Source of the DNA: a virus | Virus record (IMG/VR): IMGVR_UViG_3300025164_001175 | Span: 1 to 34,153 of that record | Length of the DNA: 34,153 nucleotides | Direction: 5' to 3' (one strand) | Shown here: positions 15,201 to 21,149 of the stretch, one piece after another | Position numbering within the stretch: the stretch's first letter is position 1 | How the letters are laid out: the number at the start of each line of letters is the position of its first letter | Program-made: the position numbers and the translations under genes | The notes under the pieces: model-generated | What the model was told of the DNA's origin: nothing | What the model saw: the letters and a program-made list of their open reading frames with translations, nothing else | The model's database searches: none

Positions 15201-15728
15201 AAGAACGCCATGGTTTTTGCCCTCTTTTACGGCAGTTATTATAAAAATATTCATGCAGATTTAATTAGCAGAGGATACCATGATCTACCTATAATGAGAG
15301 TTCAAAAAGCAGAGCGAGAATTTTGGCTAAAATATCGTGGGATTAAAAAATTTCAAGATGGACTAATAAAATCATACCAACAAAACGGATATGTTGAAAT
15401 GATGCATGGCTTCCGACGAAGGGGATTTTTAACCAAAAATGAAATTATAAATTCCGTAATTCAAGGCACAGCATTCCACGTACTTTTAGAATCAATAATT
15501 AAAATAAATGAAATATCAAAAGAAGAAAAATGGAAATCTAAATTAATAGGACAAATCCATGATTCTATAATTATAGATACTAACCCAAACGAAATAGATC
15601 ATGTAATAGAAACCACTAAAAAAGTGATGACTAAAGATGTTTTAGCGAACAATCCTTGGATCATTGTCCCATTAATATCTGATATAAAAATAGGAAAAAT
15701 TAACCAATCCTGGGATTTTTTAGTATGA
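12204..15728 (+). CDS. UDG (family 4)-3'-5' exonuclease-family A DNA polymerase fusion with intein
   Basis: The 1174-residue precursor becomes about 837 residues after removal of an intein (residues 98-434). The UDG domain has cluster cysteines in GCDACG (25, 28), CRP (435, the intein +1 residue) and KACEPNW (455). It also has GEASGERED and the C-terminal catalytic segment PLYHPSF. The exonuclease domain (about 580-760) has FDYETTG (Exo I), QNIQMEHPW (Exo II, with Glu where Asp is usual) and YNGLDA (Exo III). The polymerase motifs are A DYGGHEVGILA, B RFDAKNAMVFALFYG and C QIHDSIIID. Motif C ends HDS instead of HDE. This is presumably the replicative polymerase, coupled to uracil removal. Confidence 0.9.
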   Translation: MRGFFDIPTPAKAAQPKTPRGAVGCDACGLKNRTLSPNIPPTGEGKLKTFILGEASGEREDQLNNQFIGETGHFLRKCFRIMGYDLDRDFRKTNAVACFVYHQVPIFTIDGYKPVSKVKVGDLVLTHKGRFRKVISRIQDLPKHLKRITEEVYKIKVGRINSPYKNRSLKEFVVTSSHRFLSKIDNKENWVYARQLNKGDRIIAIGEKCIICGGIFFKTNSYGENICSLICESKYLEDKYGEKLREKAHEKVRRSAKLGVWGKMTGGKVTKEAKLKGRIKWAKIKESENKLSSISPITIGFGEGSLANYLSDKKIQFISQFAIETLNYDFFLPKYNLLVEVDNPDRNGQKSVKNDQTKKNILAKNYNYELLRVSSKNPISPIERLIKNHNQEYQFTEVEIVSIEKIPIGKRMSLTCIEVEEDNSFIANRVIHHNCRPTNEKGSNRTPTTREIKACEPNWRAAIQQFQPKYILLFGAKAVEAFFMNRTQPISTNLSIGRWRKLCIPDVQTKAWVIPLYHPSFVIRNPDAENIFKLDLQWAMEQITSNLPEIEEIDYSQKIKCLTNTDEILDILKTIKEQKPTIAFDYETTGLRPYYPGHSIVSTAVAIYGEDIAYAWPYSYPGAWQSGQLEALNKAWRGVLSDPEILKVAQNIQMEHPWSKIIIGEEPKGWYWDTMVCSHIVDERAGFTGLDFQTFINWGYEYGGDISKFKKALPGTKFNTMQKCPLNELLKYNGLDAYFTMRLAERQWDFMDKGNKESLAASKAYDLFHKGVLAFSDMEMEGISVNVEYYQDTQIKLEKRLDFLEKQLLRSPEAKLFKSKTGREIKLTSSDDMKKLLFEFLGVKSIKKTEGGGDSVDKDVVESLDIPFAKDLVKKRKLDKLKTTYIDGILGLQVNKKLHPNSNLHLVRTGRSSMDSPNMQNIPKRDKESMTMVRNGIIPSPGNLLAEADYGGHEVGILACYSKDPVLMKERIDGADIHQEWADFLQLKGFDAKIMRFDAKNAMVFALFYGSYYKNIHADLISRGYHDLPIMRVQKAEREFWLKYRGIKKFQDGLIKSYQQNGYVEMMHGFRRRGFLTKNEIINSVIQGTAFHVLLESIIKINEISKEEKWKSKLIGQIHDSIIIDTNPNEIDHVIETTKKVMTKDVLANNPWIIVPLISDIKIGKINQSWDFLV
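12495..13505 (+). other. intein in UDG domain with nested EDxHD/Vsr-like endonuclease (337 aa)
   Basis: It begins at Cys98 (CFVYHQVPIFTIDGYKPV). Block B has FVVTSSHRFLS (TxxH). The end is RVIHHN before +1 Cys (TGC 13506-13508). The middle contains a possible zinc site (CIICGG, then CSLIC). It also contains a nuclease-like domain with NYDFFLPKYNLLVEVDNPD and a later KNDQTKKN. This resembles the DAYLPDFKIIIEYDG core of the free-standing gene at 2232, rather than LAGLIDADG. Confidence 0.85.
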
Positions 15729-15740
15729 GGGAGTTAAAAG

Positions 15741-15770
15741 TTGAAAATGTAGGAAATCCTGTAGTATAAG
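15741..15770 (+). promoter_or_regulatory. candidate promoter or leader element, copy 2
   Basis: TTGAAA (15741-15746) and TATAAG (15765-15770) are 18 bases apart and surround the exact repeat GAAATCCTGTAGTATA (15753-15768). AAGGAG of the clamp loader gene begins only three bases later. A start site about seven bases after the -10 would therefore fall inside the ribosome site. This leaves open an RNA-level role. Confidence 0.45.
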
Positions 15771-15785
15771 GTAAGGAGAGAACCT

Positions 15786-16715
15786 ATGCCTTTGCAATTG
15801 TCGTATCGCCCAAAAAATCTAGAGGAGTTTTTTGGAAATGAAAATATTAAGGAAAGCCTAAAATCAATTTTATCAAGAGAAGATAAACCACATACCATTT
15901 TACTATCTGGTCCAAGTGGATGCGGAAAAACAACCCTCGCAAGAATAATCGCTAACATGTTGAAATGTTCTGAAATGGATTTAGCTCAATATAATATATC
16001 TGATATGCGGGGGATTGATACTGCTAGAGAAATTATAGCTAGTTGCCAGTTTGAGCCATTGTATGGGGACATAAGAGTAATCATTCTGAACGAATGTCAC
16101 AAATCTACCGCCGATTTTCAGAATGCAATGTTAGAAATTCTAGAAGAACCCCCAAAGGGAGTCTATTTCATTCTTTGTACTACAGAACCAGAGAAATTGT
16201 TGAAAACAATTAAAACTAGATCCACCACATATAACGTTTCAACTCTACGAAAACACGATATGATTTCCTTGATAAATTGGATTTTAACCTCAGAGAACGT
16301 TCAATTATCGGAAAAGGTGAAAAGTGACATTCTATTCTCCGCAGAAGGGTGTGCTAGAAAAGCATTGGTCATTTTGGATCAAATCATTGATATCCAAGAG
16401 GAAGAGAAACAACTTGAAGCTATCAATGAAAATTTACCTAGTGAGACTGTCATTATTGACTTGTGCCGCAAAATTATGGCTAAAGAGAAGGGCGAAAATC
16501 GTTGGAAAGAATTATCCATAATGTTGAAGGGAGTGGATCAGGAAGCTGAATCAGTTCGCAGAGCGGTTCTTGGGTATCTTGCCTCCGTACTTTTAAATGG
16601 GGACCATAAGAATGGAGAGAGAGTAGTTAGATTGATGGCTGAATTCTCAAACAATTTTTATGATTCTGGAAAAGCCGGATTAATTGCAAGTTGTTACATG
16701 TCTACTCTAATATAA
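15786..16715 (+). CDS. AAA+ clamp loader subunit (DnaX/RFC-like)
   Basis: This 309-residue ATPase has the Pol III gamma/RFC small-subunit order. The N-terminal signature is LSYRPKNLEEFFGNENI, Walker A is GPSGCGKTTLA, and a Walker B-like VIILNECHK has Asn replacing the first acidic residue. FQNAMLEILEEPP, then CTTEPEKLL (sensor 1), and TRSTTYNV in the place of the SRC arginine-finger motif follow. The C-terminal third is a helical collar-type region. It would open and load the DnaN-like clamp. AAGGAG precedes ATG 15786. Confidence 0.88.
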   Translation: MPLQLSYRPKNLEEFFGNENIKESLKSILSREDKPHTILLSGPSGCGKTTLARIIANMLKCSEMDLAQYNISDMRGIDTAREIIASCQFEPLYGDIRVIILNECHKSTADFQNAMLEILEEPPKGVYFILCTTEPEKLLKTIKTRSTTYNVSTLRKHDMISLINWILTSENVQLSEKVKSDILFSAEGCARKALVILDQIIDIQEEEKQLEAINENLPSETVIIDLCRKIMAKEKGENRWKELSIMLKGVDQEAESVRRAVLGYLASVLLNGDHKNGERVVRLMAEFSNNFYDSGKAGLIASCYMSTLI

Positions 16716-16724
16716 GGGGAAAAT

Positions 16725-16916
16725 ATGGACGTTAATAAAATAAATGAAGGAGTTGCGAAAGTGCTTACAGGCATCAAAGAGCTAAATGGTTTTGATATAG
16801 CAGAAAAGATAGCGGTGCTCCAATCCGCTGCTTCTTTACTACAAAATACTCTAGCAGCGGAGGGAATTAAAGAAATTTATAAAAATGTGTTCGATAAAAT
16901 GTTAGGGGGGAAATAA
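16725..16916 (+). CDS. small helical hypothetical protein (63 aa)
   Basis: The ATG is behind AAGGGGAA. The product is a compact two- or three-helix protein (INEGVAKVLTGIKELNGF, then LQSAASLLQNTLAAEGI). It sits directly after the clamp loader and nine bases after its stop, so it may be a small replication partner, but this is position only. Confidence 0.5.
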   Translation: MDVNKINEGVAKVLTGIKELNGFDIAEKIAVLQSAASLLQNTLAAEGIKEIYKNVFDKMLGGK

Positions 16917-16919
16917 GAA

Positions 16920-17420
16920 ATGAGCGACGAATTAGAAATTTCAGAAATTGAAAAAGACTTAGAAATTGATAAAGACAACCTCGATATTGCATGCCTCGAC
17001 CAGCCAAGACGTTTCCTAAAGTGGTCAATAGAATACTCAGAAGCCATCCGAGTCAGAGACGAAGCAAAAAGGAGGGCAATGGTAATTAAATCTAATATAA
17101 ATATGGATGTACGTGCTCGCCCTGCGGAGTATAAAATAGATAAAGTAACGGAGGGTTCCATAAATGCAGCTTTAGAATCCAACGAGGAGGTGAATAAAGC
17201 CGAGAAAGAAATATCAGATGCACAATATGCGGTGAATATTTATTCCGCCGCAAAAGAAGCACTAGATCAACGCCGGTCCATGTTGGAGAGATTGGTGGCT
17301 CTGTACATCTCTGGTTACTTTTCTCAAGTTCGGTTGGATACCACAGAGGTAGGAAAATTAGCAGATGACGCCACCGCCCACCAACGATCTCTCCTCAAGG
17401 CCAGAAAGAGGACCGAATGA
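16920..17420 (+). CDS. coiled-coil hypothetical phage protein
   Basis: This 166-residue protein starts MSDELEISEIEKDLEID and continues as long charged helices (YSEAIRVRDEAKRRAMVIKS, EEVNKAEKEISDAQYAV, KEALDQRRSMLERLVALYIS). A coiled-coil or helical-bundle structure is likely. Similar acidic-start helical proteins accompany recombination and SSB genes in phages, but I cannot assign a function. It ends four bases into the next gene (ATGA). Confidence 0.6.
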   Translation: MSDELEISEIEKDLEIDKDNLDIACLDQPRRFLKWSIEYSEAIRVRDEAKRRAMVIKSNINMDVRARPAEYKIDKVTEGSINAALESNEEVNKAEKEISDAQYAVNIYSAAKEALDQRRSMLERLVALYISGYFSQVRLDTTEVGKLADDATAHQRSLLKARKRTE

Positions 17421-17635
17421 ATGATTTAAAACTGTGGGAACAAATATTAATAGCTGTAGTTGGAATACCCTTATCACTAATGGCTATATATATGGTGGTT
17501 AGGGTAATAGCCACAGCGTGTATGAACAGTTGGTGGGACACTAAAATTAGTCACACCAAAAAACTCCTTGACGTGTTCAAGGATAACCCCCAAAAGGGAC
17601 CGGAGGGCAAAAGTGACGCTCCGCCACATAAATGA
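17417..17635 (+). CDS. small membrane protein, 3' end at the IS boundary
   Basis: This 72-residue protein has one hydrophobic helix (QILIAVVGIPLSLMAIYMVV) and a basic, proline-containing tail. The stop codon (17633-17635) lies within the right-end hairpin of the IS200/IS605-type element. The final residues (SDAPPHK) may therefore be supplied by the element, and the original tail may have been different or longer. Confidence 0.5.
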   Translation: MNDLKLWEQILIAVVGIPLSLMAIYMVVRVIATACMNSWWDTKISHTKKLLDVFKDNPQKGPEGKSDAPPHK

Positions 17636-17700
17636 GGCGGCTTCTAAGAACATGTTAGCTAACACTAACATTAAGTCCTTCAGGCTGCGTCCCAGCCTGT
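17608..17700 (-). ncRNA. candidate omega RNA (reRNA) of TnpB
   Basis: In this family the guide RNA is made from the 3' end of tnpB and the right end of the element. Here a perfect 7-base-pair hairpin (CAGGCTG 17681-17687 with CAGCCTG 17693-17699, loop CGTCC) lies in the last codons of tnpB. The end palindrome (17621-17640) follows downstream. The guide would be the flanking phage sequence left of the element. The boundaries are inferred. Confidence 0.45.
17621..17640. repeat. candidate right-end hairpin of the IS
   Basis: CCGCC and GGCGG surround a ten-base loop (ACATAAATGA). It resembles the left-end hairpin in stem and in the GCCAC...TAAA core. Confidence 0.55.
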
Positions 17701-18782
17701 ATACCACGGGCGAGAATTACTCGCGCCGCCGCATGATCTCTGTGCGCACTATACCCACAATCACAATCATGCCTCCGCTCACTCAAGGTTTTCTTTTTAA
17801 CCTTGCCGCACTCAGGACATATCTGCGAAGTATAACGCGCACTCACCTCTTCGTATCGAAGACCGGCGCTTTCAGCCTTGTTCTTCAATATCATAAGGAA
17901 GCTAGCCCAGCCAGCATCCAACACCGCTCGTGCCAATCGGTGGTTCTTGACCATCCCTTGGACGTTCAAGCTCTCCACCACAAAAGCTCCGTAGCGATTG
18001 ATCAAATTCACCGCAATTTTATGATGAGCATCCTTTCGTACATTCGATATTTTCAAGTACAATTTGGAAACAATCCTTCGTTGTTTTTCTCTACTATTCG
18101 ATCCTTTTTTCTTTCTACTCAAACTGCGTTGGGAGATTCGAAGTTTGCCAAGATTTGGCTTCATCGGTTGAAGAGGATAGATATGCTCTCCATCACTAGT
18201 AGTCAAGAAACTTTCCAACCCAACGTCAATACCAATAATAGGCTTACATGTAATTATTTGAGGCACCAGGGGGAATTTGCAAACCGCCGTCACATACCAT
18301 TTATCCAATTCTCTTTTAATATTAATAGTTTTAACTGTACCTTCAATGAGGCGATGCAAATTGATTCGTACCAGTCCAATATGTTGAAGCCTCAGTTTAT
18401 TACCTATTATCCGGGCACCATCTCCGCCACCAGATGGAAACGTTATCGAATGAAATTGATTTCTTGCTTTGAATCTCGGGTAGCCCGGCTTTCCGCCAGA
18501 TTTAACACGGCGAAAGAACGCTTTGAAAGCCTTATCCAAATTGCGCATTGTTGCTTGAGCAGAGGAAAAATTGATTCTAGCATAGTATGGGTTTATCTTT
18601 CGATCAAGGGTAAATTGGGCCGATTGTTCCACATAATTAACGCCATGTTTATTTGTTTCATAAGATTCCTTTCGCCACCTCAAACAGGCATTGTAAAGTC
18701 TTCTGTGGGTTTCAAGGGATGTTTCAAGTTCCCTAGTTTGATTCACATTTGGTTCAAGTCGATATTTGAAAGCTTTGAACAT
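17655..18782 (-). CDS. tnpB: TnpB RNA-guided nuclease (IS605 OrfB)
   Basis: This 375-residue protein starts MFKAFKYRLEPN, the typical TnpB beginning. The RuvC-like catalytic residues are present: Asp in GIDVGLESFLTTSDG, Glu in VVESLNVQGM, and Asp in HRDHAAARVIL. The zinc ribbon is intact (CPECG, then CDCG). TnpB is the ancestor of Cas12: it uses an omega RNA to cut the empty donor site, so that repair restores the element. The ATG directly follows the tnpA stop. The nuclease appears functional by residue inspection. Confidence 0.92.
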   Translation of the reverse strand: MFKAFKYRLEPNVNQTRELETSLETHRRLYNACLRWRKESYETNKHGVNYVEQSAQFTLDRKINPYYARINFSSAQATMRNLDKAFKAFFRRVKSGGKPGYPRFKARNQFHSITFPSGGGDGARIIGNKLRLQHIGLVRINLHRLIEGTVKTINIKRELDKWYVTAVCKFPLVPQIITCKPIIGIDVGLESFLTTSDGEHIYPLQPMKPNLGKLRISQRSLSRKKKGSNSREKQRRIVSKLYLKISNVRKDAHHKIAVNLINRYGAFVVESLNVQGMVKNHRLARAVLDAGWASFLMILKNKAESAGLRYEEVSARYTSQICPECGKVKKKTLSERRHDCDCGYSAHRDHAAARVILARGIQAGTQPEGLNVSVS

Positions 18783-19178
18783 CTACTTTCCCTTTTGCGA
18801 GTCTATATACATTCGTATTGTTACTCCCAAAACTTGCCCTACAGTTCCAGCATAATAACTACGACTCCAAAGAGTAGGCAATCGAGAACGCAACGAAGAA
18901 AACTCCCGACGCAATATTCGACTAGTGAAACCCTTCAGTCGATTTACAATTTCAGCAATCCCTTGACGAGGGTCAAATTCTATAAATATATGGACATAAT
19001 CTGGATTTATATCCAAAGAGTAAATTACCATTTCCAATTCTTTTGTCTTGGTATAAAGCAATATCCTAAGCCTCTTTTCAATATCCTCTACAAGCACAGG
19101 GCGGCGGTATTTGGTGCACCATATCAAATGCAATTTAAGATTAAAAATTGCCTTAACATTTCGAACATATCTTGCCAT
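18783..19178 (-). CDS. tnpA: TnpA transposase (Y1, IS200/IS605), altered HUH motif
   Basis: I chose MARYVRNVKAIFN at 19178; the frame also extends upstream to 19214 without family similarity. The 131-residue product has HLIWCTKYRRPVL, VNRLKGFTSR and the catalytic tyrosine in RMYIDSQ. The metal-binding HUH motif reads NPDYVHIF: the first histidine is replaced by tyrosine (TAT for CAT). This single-base change may impair strand cleavage, leaving an element that depends on a transposase in trans. tnpB follows directly. Confidence 0.85.
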   Translation of the reverse strand: MARYVRNVKAIFNLKLHLIWCTKYRRPVLVEDIEKRLRILLYTKTKELEMVIYSLDINPDYVHIFIEFDPRQGIAEIVNRLKGFTSRILRREFSSLRSRLPTLWSRSYYAGTVGQVLGVTIRMYIDSQKGK

Positions 19179-19239
19179 GTAAATTATTATAAGTTCGGCG
19201 AGTATATAAGTCAAGTTAATCGAAAGGAGGGAGTTTCCT

Positions 19240-19256
19240 CTGCCACCTAAAGGCAG
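19240..19256. repeat. candidate left-end hairpin of the IS
   Basis: CTGCC (19240-19244) and GGCAG (19252-19256) surround ACCTAAA. It lies upstream of tnpA on its coding strand, about 40 bases before the SSB start codon. Confidence 0.55.
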
Positions 19257-19297
19257 CAGTTACTAATTTAATAAAATAAAAGAAGGAGGAAAAAGAA

Positions 19298-20506
19298 ATG
19301 GCCACGCTTGACAGACGTGCGGCGATGAAAGAATCTCTGGCAAAGAAAACCCAAGAGTCATACGAAAAGCGGGATGACTCTGGGCAGTTTAAAAACATTT
19401 TCAAAGATGAATACGTTAGCAAACTTTGGAAATGTGGGGAGGGGGAACATCTTATCGATATTATTCCCTTCCTTGCTGGAGACCATGATCCTAATACCAA
19501 GCCTGGGGAACCCAATTATGTATTGATTCTTTGGGTTCATTATCAGGTAGGGGTAAATCAAGATGCTTATGTTTGCCCCGCTCGCAATTATAATAAGTCC
19601 TGCCCCATTTGCGAATATCGTGAAGAGGTTCGCCGGCAGGAGGATTATGATGAGGATCTGGTAAAGGAACTCACCCCCAAACGTCGGAGTATCTACAATA
19701 TCCTGTGCTACGATAATGATAAGGAAGAGAACAAGGGGGTTCAGATCTTCGATGCCGCCCACTGGTTTATGGAGAAGCATATTGCACCTTTGGCTAAGAC
19801 CCCCGTTCGGGGGGCTGGAAAATCCACTGATATGTACGTGGCATTCTCAGACCCAGATACAGGGAAATCCATCTCCTTTACTCGTAAGGGAACCAAGAGG
19901 AATTCGGAATTTCTAGCCCATAAGTTTGTGGACAGAAATTACCAAATTCCTGATGAAGTTTTGGATGCGGCTTTCATTTTGGACGATTGCGTCAACTATT
20001 CTTCTTATGATGAAATTAATCTGGCTTTTCAAGGAGGGGGAGGGGATGTAGCTCCCCCAACAGAGGAATCCCCAGCACCCCAACCGACAGCGGCTCCCGC
20101 AGAATCCCGACTTCGTACCAGAGCAACTCCTGCTCCTGCTGCGGAACCTCCGATACCTGCCCCGGCTGTTAATCCAACCCCCACCCCCCGTCAACGCCCC
20201 GCCGCTACTCCAGTAACGGCTGGTGCCCAGATCTGTCCTGTTGGGGGAGTATTTGGGGCAGATTGTGAAAAGTATAACGAGTGCGCTACTTGCCCCATTT
20301 GGGATGACTGCTCGGCTGAGAAGGATAAGATTGATGCGGCTGGCGCAGAGACTTCTGCACCCTCTGCTACTCGTCCTACTCCTGCAGCCCCGGCAACTCC
20401 TAGACCAACTCCTAGACCTGCGGCTCCTGCAGCAGCGGCTCCGGTAGCAACCACTGCGGCTCCTGCCACTGCAGGACCCAGACGTGGTTTAAGACCAAGA
20501 GGGTAA
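19298..20506 (+). CDS. T4 gp32-like single-stranded DNA-binding protein with long Ala/Pro tail
   Basis: This 402-residue protein has a gp32-type core (about 1-235). EGEHLIDIIPFLAG is followed by a zinc site H81-x11-C93-x8-C102-x2-C105 (SCPICEYREEV), close to the gp32 pattern. YNILCYDNDKEENKGVQIFD and a basic segment follow. From about residue 250 the protein is low complexity, rich in Ala, Pro and Thr. It is interrupted by a second cysteine cluster (CPVGGVFGADCEKYNECATC). The end is basic (GPRRGLRPRG), unlike the acidic tip of most SSBs. GAAGGAGG precedes the ATG. It coats single-stranded DNA for replication and recombination. Confidence 0.85.
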   Translation: MATLDRRAAMKESLAKKTQESYEKRDDSGQFKNIFKDEYVSKLWKCGEGEHLIDIIPFLAGDHDPNTKPGEPNYVLILWVHYQVGVNQDAYVCPARNYNKSCPICEYREEVRRQEDYDEDLVKELTPKRRSIYNILCYDNDKEENKGVQIFDAAHWFMEKHIAPLAKTPVRGAGKSTDMYVAFSDPDTGKSISFTRKGTKRNSEFLAHKFVDRNYQIPDEVLDAAFILDDCVNYSSYDEINLAFQGGGGDVAPPTEESPAPQPTAAPAESRLRTRATPAPAAEPPIPAPAVNPTPTPRQRPAATPVTAGAQICPVGGVFGADCEKYNECATCPIWDDCSAEKDKIDAAGAETSAPSATRPTPAAPATPRPTPRPAAPAAAAPVATTAAPATAGPRRGLRPRG

Positions 20507-20513
20507 TACATAT

Positions 20514-20590
20514 GGGGACGGTCACAGACGGTCGGGGTGTATTGGTTCGGGATAGCCTATCACTTCTTCCCAACTGTCCGTCCCCTTTTT
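20514..20590 (+). terminator. hairpin with T-run behind the SSB gene, terminator-like
   Basis: GGGGACGG (20514-20521), a two-base bulge and ACAG pair with CTGT and CCGTCCCC (ending 20585), directly followed by TTTTT. The stem is strong but encloses a loop of about 46 bases. It is therefore either a large-loop terminator or part of a longer RNA structure extending to 20746. Confidence 0.5.
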
Positions 20591-20641
20591 GATTGCTCCA
20601 GGGAGCGTTAAGCCTTGTGTAGGGGGCTGAAACTGGTGCAT

Positions 20642-20746
20642 TGGTTGGGGGGGTGTTCCGTATGTCTGGTTAGATTTTCCGGTACGGACACGGATGGTAA
20701 CCGTGCTGACCAAGCGAATGTCTTGGGACGATGGCACCCCTAACCA
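20642..20746 (+). ncRNA. candidate structured RNA, three hairpins in a closed helix
   Basis: The outer helix pairs GGTTGGGGG (20643-20651) with CCCCTAACC (20737-20745), one G-U pair. Inside are three hairpins. H1 pairs TCCGTA 20657-20662 with TACGGA 20683-20688, plus an inner four-pair stem. H2 pairs CACGG 20689-20693 with CCGTG 20701-20705. H3 pairs CCAAG 20710-20714 with CTTGG 20722-20726. H2 and H3 have seven-base loops, but T-loop and acceptor features are missing, so it is not a tRNA. It ends just before the ribosome site of the next gene (GGAGGG, 20759-20764) and is much richer in G+C than flanking DNA. Confidence 0.5.
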
Positions 20747-20767
20747 CCAAATTAATTAGGAGGGAAA

Positions 20768-21025
20768 ATGATAGTAAAACAGAAATTAGATAATTGTGAA
20801 AATCACGGCCTTCAATATTCTTGGAAAGTTTTTGAGTTACATCAAAAATGGGGGGATGGGCGCAAATTAGTAAATGGTAGTTCCTTTCCTCCTACTGAAA
20901 CTCCTATTAGAGAAAAACTACTTCCCCTTATTATGAAACAAACCACCCATATTAGGAAATGTCAAAATTGTTTACGAGAAGAATTATTTGAAATGGAAGA
21001 AGTTAGAAAATGGGTTGTTAAATAA
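20768..21025 (+). CDS. small CxxC hypothetical protein
   Basis: This 85-residue protein has an ATG behind AGGAGGG. It contains ENHGLQYSWKVFELHQKW, and a CQNCLREELFEME pair near the C-terminus, with CENHG near the start: a possible zinc site. It is the only gene between the two structured intergenic segments. The function is unknown. Confidence 0.5.
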   Translation: MIVKQKLDNCENHGLQYSWKVFELHQKWGDGRKLVNGSSFPPTETPIREKLLPLIMKQTTHIRKCQNCLREELFEMEEVRKWVVK

Positions 21026-21140
21026 TGGATGATGGGGTGCCCTATACCATATTCAAACTGCGTCATCCAGACTTGGGGAGTGGGAGCTACCAGCCGGATA
21101 AGGGACTGCCTCTCTTGAGGCTTATATCCCACTTCCCAAG
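21026..21140 (+). ncRNA. candidate structured RNA, two adjacent stable hairpins
   Basis: Hairpin A: TGGATGATG (21026-21034) pairs with CGTCATCCA (21061-21069), nine pairs including one G-U. Hairpin B: CTTGGGGAGTGGGA (21072-21085) pairs with TCCCACTTCCCAAG (21127-21140), fourteen continuous pairs with one G-U. It encloses an inner hairpin GCCTC-TCTT-GAGGC (21108-21121). B ends nine bases before ATG 21150, so the ribosome site of the next gene would be inside or next to the helix. This suggests translational control or a processed small RNA. Confidence 0.5.
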
Positions 21141-21149
21141 GACTATAAA

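Larger units (their letters stand above)
17605..19265. mobile_element. IS200/IS605-type insertion sequence (tnpA-tnpB), ends approximate
   Basis: The element has tnpA and tnpB in tandem on the minus strand. Outside the genes, two similar short palindromes in the same orientation act as candidate ends: 17621-17640 (CCGCC...GGCGG) and 19240-19256 (CTGCC...GGCAG). There are no inverted repeats and no target duplication, as expected for this family. The exact cleavage sites cannot be fixed from one copy. It sits between a membrane-protein gene and the SSB gene, just upstream of the SSB ribosome site. Confidence 0.85.

Noticed and set aside
17568-19250. 560-residue open frame on the plus strand across the IS element
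   Set aside because: It is the antisense shadow of tnpB and tnpA, which have clear catalytic motifs on the minus strand. The plus-strand translation shows no family pattern.
20191-20511. 106-residue Gly/Ala-rich minus-strand frame
   Set aside because: It is a mirror of the Ala/Pro-rich SSB tail.
20522-20737. 71-residue minus-strand frame between the SSB gene and the 20768 gene
   Set aside because: No ribosome site. The region is better explained by RNA helices on the plus strand.
20642-20746. tRNA interpretation of the three-hairpin element
   Set aside because: Two stems have five pairs and seven-base loops, but there is no TTCRA T-loop and no adjacent seven-pair acceptor stem. The outer helix is ten bases away from the third hairpin.
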